Shown here: positions 61,801-64,000 of the stretch, piece by piece
Position numbering within the stretch: the first letter of the stretch is position 1
How the letters are laid out: every line of letters begins with the position of its first letter
Assembly: GCF_001705515.1 (NCBI RefSeq)
Contig: NZ_MDJS01000003.1
Coordinates: 775,971-839,970 of the forward strand
DNA length: 64,000 bases
Source: Mucilaginibacter sp. PPCGB 2223
GTDB taxonomy: Bacteria > Bacteroidota > Bacteroidia > Sphingobacteriales > Sphingobacteriaceae
Direction: 5' to 3'
Notes under the pieces: generated by a model
What the model saw: the letters and a program-made list of their open reading frames with translations, nothing else
Told to the model about the DNA's origin: nothing
The model's database searches: none
Position numbers and translations under genes: made by a program

Positions 61801-62124
61801 CGGCTTGAATATAAAGATGCAACACGCGCCTCGGTAACCAGCGCATCCATCAGGCTAAGGCCGATTTTGATGACCAGTTTAGCTATGATGGCGGGTATGA
61901 TACCTATGGCATCGGGTATGGGTGAAGCCGGAGAGCAAACGGCACCACTTGGCCGGGCGGTTATCGGCGGTTTATTTGCATCCACCCTGGCTGCACTGTT
62001 TATTTTACCGCAGGTATTTGCCTGGGTTCAGCAAAAAACAACTTATGCTTCGCCATCGCTTTTGCCTGACGAGTCGGAAAGTCAGGAAGTCGGAAAGACG
62101 GAAAGCTTCGAAGTCATCTCGTAA
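58864..62124 (+). CDS. RND-family efflux permease with non-standard proton-relay residues
   Basis: This 1086-residue inner-membrane pump has twelve expected helices and two large periplasmic loops. The N-terminus (RPITTIVITLSLLIFAVLSA) and the porter region (NLPTIYVIESYGGMSPQQME) match AcrB/MexB-type RND pumps. Helix 4 carries GILVDQATVTIENI with D400 followed by Q401, where AcrB has two aspartates (D407, D408). Helix 10 has GVSVANAILIV, where A967 stands at the place of AcrB K940. The proton-relay set is thus reduced to one aspartate, so coupling must differ or use other residues. A charged cytoplasmic insertion lies between the halves (about 500-545, HAGEGFDKQEEAQINTHLKN). The last residues (DESESQEVGKTESFEVIS) are encoded by a repeat element that is also present inverted just downstream. 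Substrate unknown. Confidence 0.92.
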   Translation: MSMVTSALKRPITTIVITLSLLIFAVLSAIKIPIDIFPALNLPTIYVIESYGGMSPQQMEGFFSTRLQDQFLYVNGIKSISSKNIQGLTIIKLSFYESTNMAEASAQVALQVNRAQSFFPPGALPPQVVRFDASSLPVGQLVLDSKTESLKDIYDMAATRIRPMFSTIPGLSAPPPFGSNARSIILSIDPNKLRSYNLTPDEVVDALSKFNVMSPSGNLRLGNNMYLTTMNSLIRNSDNFGNIPVLTKNGVPIYVKDIARVSDAADVTVDYALVNGKRSVYIPVVKTADASTWTVVQTLKSKLPEMQNLLPDDIKISYEFDQSAFVVNAVKSLMTEGGLGALLTGLMVLLFLRDWRSSLIVVITIPVSILIGVLLLGLFGQTINIMTLSGLALAIGILVDQATVTIENIHQHLEMGKRKRAAIFDACQEISFPLLLILLCILAVFAPSFMMNGVPKAMFLPLSMSIGLTMIVSYIVAQTVVPILSNWLIKAETYQHYEHGKLHAHAGEGFDKQEEAQINTHLKNEIEHPEKNDLFERVKMRFIKILQRWMPRKKVIVPVYLVLVLVLAAIGFVSIGKDMMPKLNNGQFQMRIKEPEGTRLERTEEGFKQVLDIIDKTVDHHVKISSGYIGLVPSSFGSSNLYVFNTGTHEAVLQVNLDEDYHMNMDELKDALRKNIAAALPDLRISFEPIDMTEKIMSQGASTPIQVQVAGKNMEQIQQYSGKIMSKLKAIPYLRDVQIDQPQHFPVVSITLDRLKVAQLGLNIKDISRSVTASTSSSRFTEKNLWLDEKSAYTYQVQVQIPEYVMNTMDELKEVPLIKGQSSPTLADVADFKVTYAPGEYDRAGPRRFLTVSANIYKKDLGTATSDVEEAIKSVGEAPKGLLTEVKGMSSLLTETLSSLQNGLLFAILVIFLLLAANYQSFKLSLTVLSTIPAVILGSITALLLTGSTLNLQSYMGMIMSTGVSVANAILIVTNAETLRLEYKDATRASVTSASIRLRPILMTSLAMMAGMIPMASGMGEAGEQTAPLGRAVIGGLFASTLAALFILPQVFAWVQQKTTYASPSLLPDESESQEVGKTESFEVIS
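62072..62106. repeat. Purine-rich repeat unit, copy 1, inside the 3' end of the RND gene
   Basis: GGAAAGTC/GGAAGTC-type 35-base unit that matches the reverse complement of 62151-62185 at 27 of 35 positions. It encodes most of the last polar residues of the permease. Confidence 0.7.
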
Positions 62125-62150
62125 AACCAAAAAAAGTTAATCAAAATAGA

Positions 62151-62185
62151 ACTTCCGGTCTTTCGGACTTTCCGACTTCCGGACT
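62151..62185. repeat. Repeat unit, copy 2, inverted, between the RND and adaptor genes
   Basis: Pyrimidine-rich 35-base inverted partner of copy 1, with a 44-base spacer holding the RND stop codon. Together the arms could fold into an imperfect stem in the operon mRNA. No strong T run follows, so it looks more like an intergenic palindromic repeat than a terminator. Confidence 0.7.
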
Positions 62186-62197
62186 AAAAAACAAATC

Positions 62198-63277
62198 ATG
62201 AAATCAAAATCCATCATTATAATAAGTAGTATCGGGCTGTTTGCTGCCTGTTCGGGCAACCAGAAGCCGGTAGATATGACTACCGAAACCGCAAAAAAAG
62301 CGGCTCTTGAAACCTGTGAAGTAACTGAAAAAATGCTATCGGGGAATGCCAAGCTGCCCGGCCAGTTAAAACCATACAACGAGGTCAATATATTTCCGAA
62401 AGTAAATGGCTTTGTACAAAAGCTATTTGTTGACAGGGGGAGTATTGTTAGAAAAGGCCAACTGCTGATGATCTTAGAGGCGCCTGAAATGGAATCCCAA
62501 TTACAGGCAGCCAATTCAAAATACCTGCAGGCGCAGGAAAACGCTGTTGCCAGTAAGGAGAAATACCAACGACTAAAGCAAGCCGCACAGGAGCCGGGGT
62601 CGGTATCGCCGTTGGATCTGGATAATGCTTTATCAAAGATGAAAGCTGATGAAGCTATGGCCAGGTCCGAACAATCAAACGTTGCATCGGTTCACTCGAT
62701 GCAGGATTATCTGAATATCCGTGCCCCATTTGATGGGATGATCGTTCAGCGGAACGTATCACCGGGAGCTTTGGTATCGCCGGGGAAAACAACTGATCAG
62801 CCGATGCTGATCCTACAGGACATTAGCAAACTGCGTTTAGAAGTTTACATCCCCGAAGATTACGTGGACAAGGTTGATTTGGCTAAGCCGGTTATGTTTA
62901 CTCTAAATGCAATGCCCGGGGCGGAGCATAAAGCAAAAATAAGCCGCTCGGCTAATGCCCTGAGCAGTATGCGATCGGAGGCGATAGAGATAGACGTAGA
63001 GAATAATAAAGGAATTTTAAAGCCGGGCATGTATGCCGAAGTAAAGATACCGATGTTATCGGGCGCGAAATCGCTGCTGGTGCCCAACGCGGCCATTGTC
63101 CGCTCGACGGAACGTGAATATGTTGTTGTGGTAAAAAATGGCAAAGCGGCTTTAACAGATGTTAAAGAAGGTATGGGCAGCCATGATTCGACAGAGGTGT
63201 TCGGCAACCTGAATCCTGGCGAATTGATAGTTAATCATGCCAGCGACGAATTAAAAGAAGGAACTGTTATTAAGTAG
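62198..63277 (+). CDS. RND periplasmic adaptor lipoprotein (HlyD/AcrA family)
   Basis: This 359-residue protein has a lipobox FAAC with C18. Lipoyl/barrel-sandwich halves are seen at LPGQLKPYNEVNIFPKVNGF to RKGQLLMILEAP (about 48-97) and YLNIRAPFDGMIVQRNVSPG (about 170-189). A helical hairpin lies between them (about 100-165, rich in A, Q, K). Beta-barrel and membrane-proximal domains follow (LRLEVYIPEDYVDKV; LVPNAAIVRSTEREYVVVVK). It bridges the RND pump and the TolC channel. It is last in the channel-pump-adaptor operon, 73 bases after the pump gene, with the repeat pair in the gap. A terminator follows at 63300. Confidence 0.92.
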   Translation: MKSKSIIIISSIGLFAACSGNQKPVDMTTETAKKAALETCEVTEKMLSGNAKLPGQLKPYNEVNIFPKVNGFVQKLFVDRGSIVRKGQLLMILEAPEMESQLQAANSKYLQAQENAVASKEKYQRLKQAAQEPGSVSPLDLDNALSKMKADEAMARSEQSNVASVHSMQDYLNIRAPFDGMIVQRNVSPGALVSPGKTTDQPMLILQDISKLRLEVYIPEDYVDKVDLAKPVMFTLNAMPGAEHKAKISRSANALSSMRSEAIEIDVENNKGILKPGMYAEVKIPMLSGAKSLLVPNAAIVRSTEREYVVVVKNGKAALTDVKEGMGSHDSTEVFGNLNPGELIVNHASDELKEGTVIK

Positions 63278-63299
63278 TTACTCCGTTACTTAAATAACG

Positions 63300-63332
63300 A
63301 TAGCGGCCTGTTTAGCAGGTCGCTATTTTTTT
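63300..63332 (+). terminator. Intrinsic terminator of the efflux operon
   Basis: ATAGCGGCCTG (63300-63310) pairs with CAGGTCGCTAT (63316-63326), one G-U wobble, five-base loop, then seven T. Confidence 0.88.
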
Positions 63333-63360
63333 ATCATAAACAAACAACAAGACCTGGATT

Positions 63361-63777
63361 ATGAACTTACTGTTATCAAGAACCCTTCGCCGGTTGAGCA
63401 AACTGTACAATAAGCGGATTTTGCAAGAACTACCGGACATTGACTCAGAATACAGTACCGAGCTATTGCTACACATTTCGTTAAACAACCATCCTACAGC
63501 ACAAAAGCATTTGGCAGAATACTTACATATCGATAAATCGCGCGTGGCGATTTTGATTGATAGCCTGAATCAGGCTAATTATATTTATACGGAGCGTAAT
63601 CCTGCTGACAGGCGTGAACACTTTGTTTATCTAACCGATAAGGGGAAACAATTGTTACCGGCTATTCATCGCGCAATTGATAAGGTGAATGCTTCGATCA
63701 AATACCAATTGAGTGAGCAAAGTCTGGATAACTTTTACGATACGCTGCTACAGCTTGAAACAAACTTAAGTAGTTGA
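63361..63777 (+). CDS. MarR-family transcriptional regulator
   Basis: This 138-residue protein has the winged-helix pattern of MarR: the helix-turn-helix TAQKHLAEYLHIDKSRVAIL (about 56-75), the wing with YIYTERNPADRREHFVYLTD (about 83-102), and helices on both sides for dimerization. MarR proteins usually repress and are released by small aromatic ligands or oxidation; no cysteine is visible in the part quoted, which favours a ligand-type mechanism. It lies after the efflux operon on the same strand but beyond a terminator, so it probably has its own promoter. Regulating the pump genes is a reasonable guess from proximity. Confidence 0.88.
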   Translation: MNLLLSRTLRRLSKLYNKRILQELPDIDSEYSTELLLHISLNNHPTAQKHLAEYLHIDKSRVAILIDSLNQANYIYTERNPADRREHFVYLTDKGKQLLPAIHRAIDKVNASIKYQLSEQSLDNFYDTLLQLETNLSS

Positions 63778-63840
63778 TAGATGCAACGTACAACTTTAGA
63801 CGATAATCTATCATTACCCCCTACCCTGTAAAAACAAACA

Positions 63841-63869
63841 AACCCCGCTAACTTTAAGTTAGCGGGGTT
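63841..63869. terminator. Terminator shared by the MarR gene and the rRNA operon
   Basis: AACCCCGCTAAC (63841-63852) pairs with GTTAGCGGGGTT (63858-63869). T-rich sequence follows on both strands, most clearly on the minus strand after 5S rRNA. Confidence 0.85.
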
Positions 63870-63880
63870 GTTTAGTAAAA

Positions 63881-63991
<111 letters not shown>

Positions 63992-64000
63992 ATGCTTTTT

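Overview
The window looks like a chromosomal segment of a free-living Bacteroidota bacterium, most likely family Sphingobacteriaceae (Mucilaginibacter/Pedobacter type). The evidence is two SusC/SusD pairs, a giant adhesin ending in a gliding-type C-terminal sorting domain (type IX secretion), promoters of the Bacteroidota -33 TTTG / -7 TANNTTTG class, and TPR and propeller sensor proteins typical of the phylum. The genus is inference. I see no transposase, integrase, phage gene or CRISPR array.

Layout. (1) 1-2910: the 3' part of an OLD-family nuclease overlapping a UvrD-like helicase, a Gabija-type anti-phage pair cut by the left edge. (2) 3167-3240: tRNA-Met(CAT) with promoter and terminator. 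(3) 3581-19266: a membrane-anchored propeller/LuxR regulator followed by a polysaccharide utilization locus: SusC, SusD, a LamG lipoprotein, two consecutive GH144-type endo-beta-1,2-glucanase homologues, a GH43-like protein with a discoidin domain, and a GH3 beta-glucosidase. The best reading is uptake and breakdown of a beta-1,2-glucan: surface binding and endo-cleavage, SusCD import, then periplasmic trimming. (4) 19533-29792 (minus): a 3419-residue secreted repeat protein with 16 nearly identical 92-residue PKD-like repeats, flanked by other Ig-like arrays. (5) 30425-37327: a Tat-exported phospholipase C and two sensor histidine kinases. (6) 37542-41589: a LAL-type (AAA-TPR-LuxR) regulator flanked on both sides by DUF4242 proteins, one of them in an operon with a DUF1272 zinc-ribbon protein. 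Both DUF4242 genes carry the same tandem operator at exactly the same distance from a -7 box. I regard this as the most novel finding of the window.

(7) 41678-49036: a second SusC/SusD pair and a divergent alginate-lyase-superfamily lipoprotein, probably a small uronate-polymer locus. (8) 49100-55995 (minus): a soluble 1883-residue hybrid kinase with nine tandem 92-residue HAMP repeats resembling fungal Nik1-type kinases, plus a REC-histidine kinase in the same operon. (9) 56485-57327: two small divergent membrane proteins of unknown role. (10) 57470-63777: a TolC-RND-adaptor efflux operon, whose RND pump lacks the usual proton-relay residues, followed by a MarR regulator. (11) 63881-63991 (minus): 5S rRNA, the 3' end of an rRNA operon that continues past the right edge.

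All family calls come from reading the translated sequences, not from database searches. Exact domain limits are approximate.
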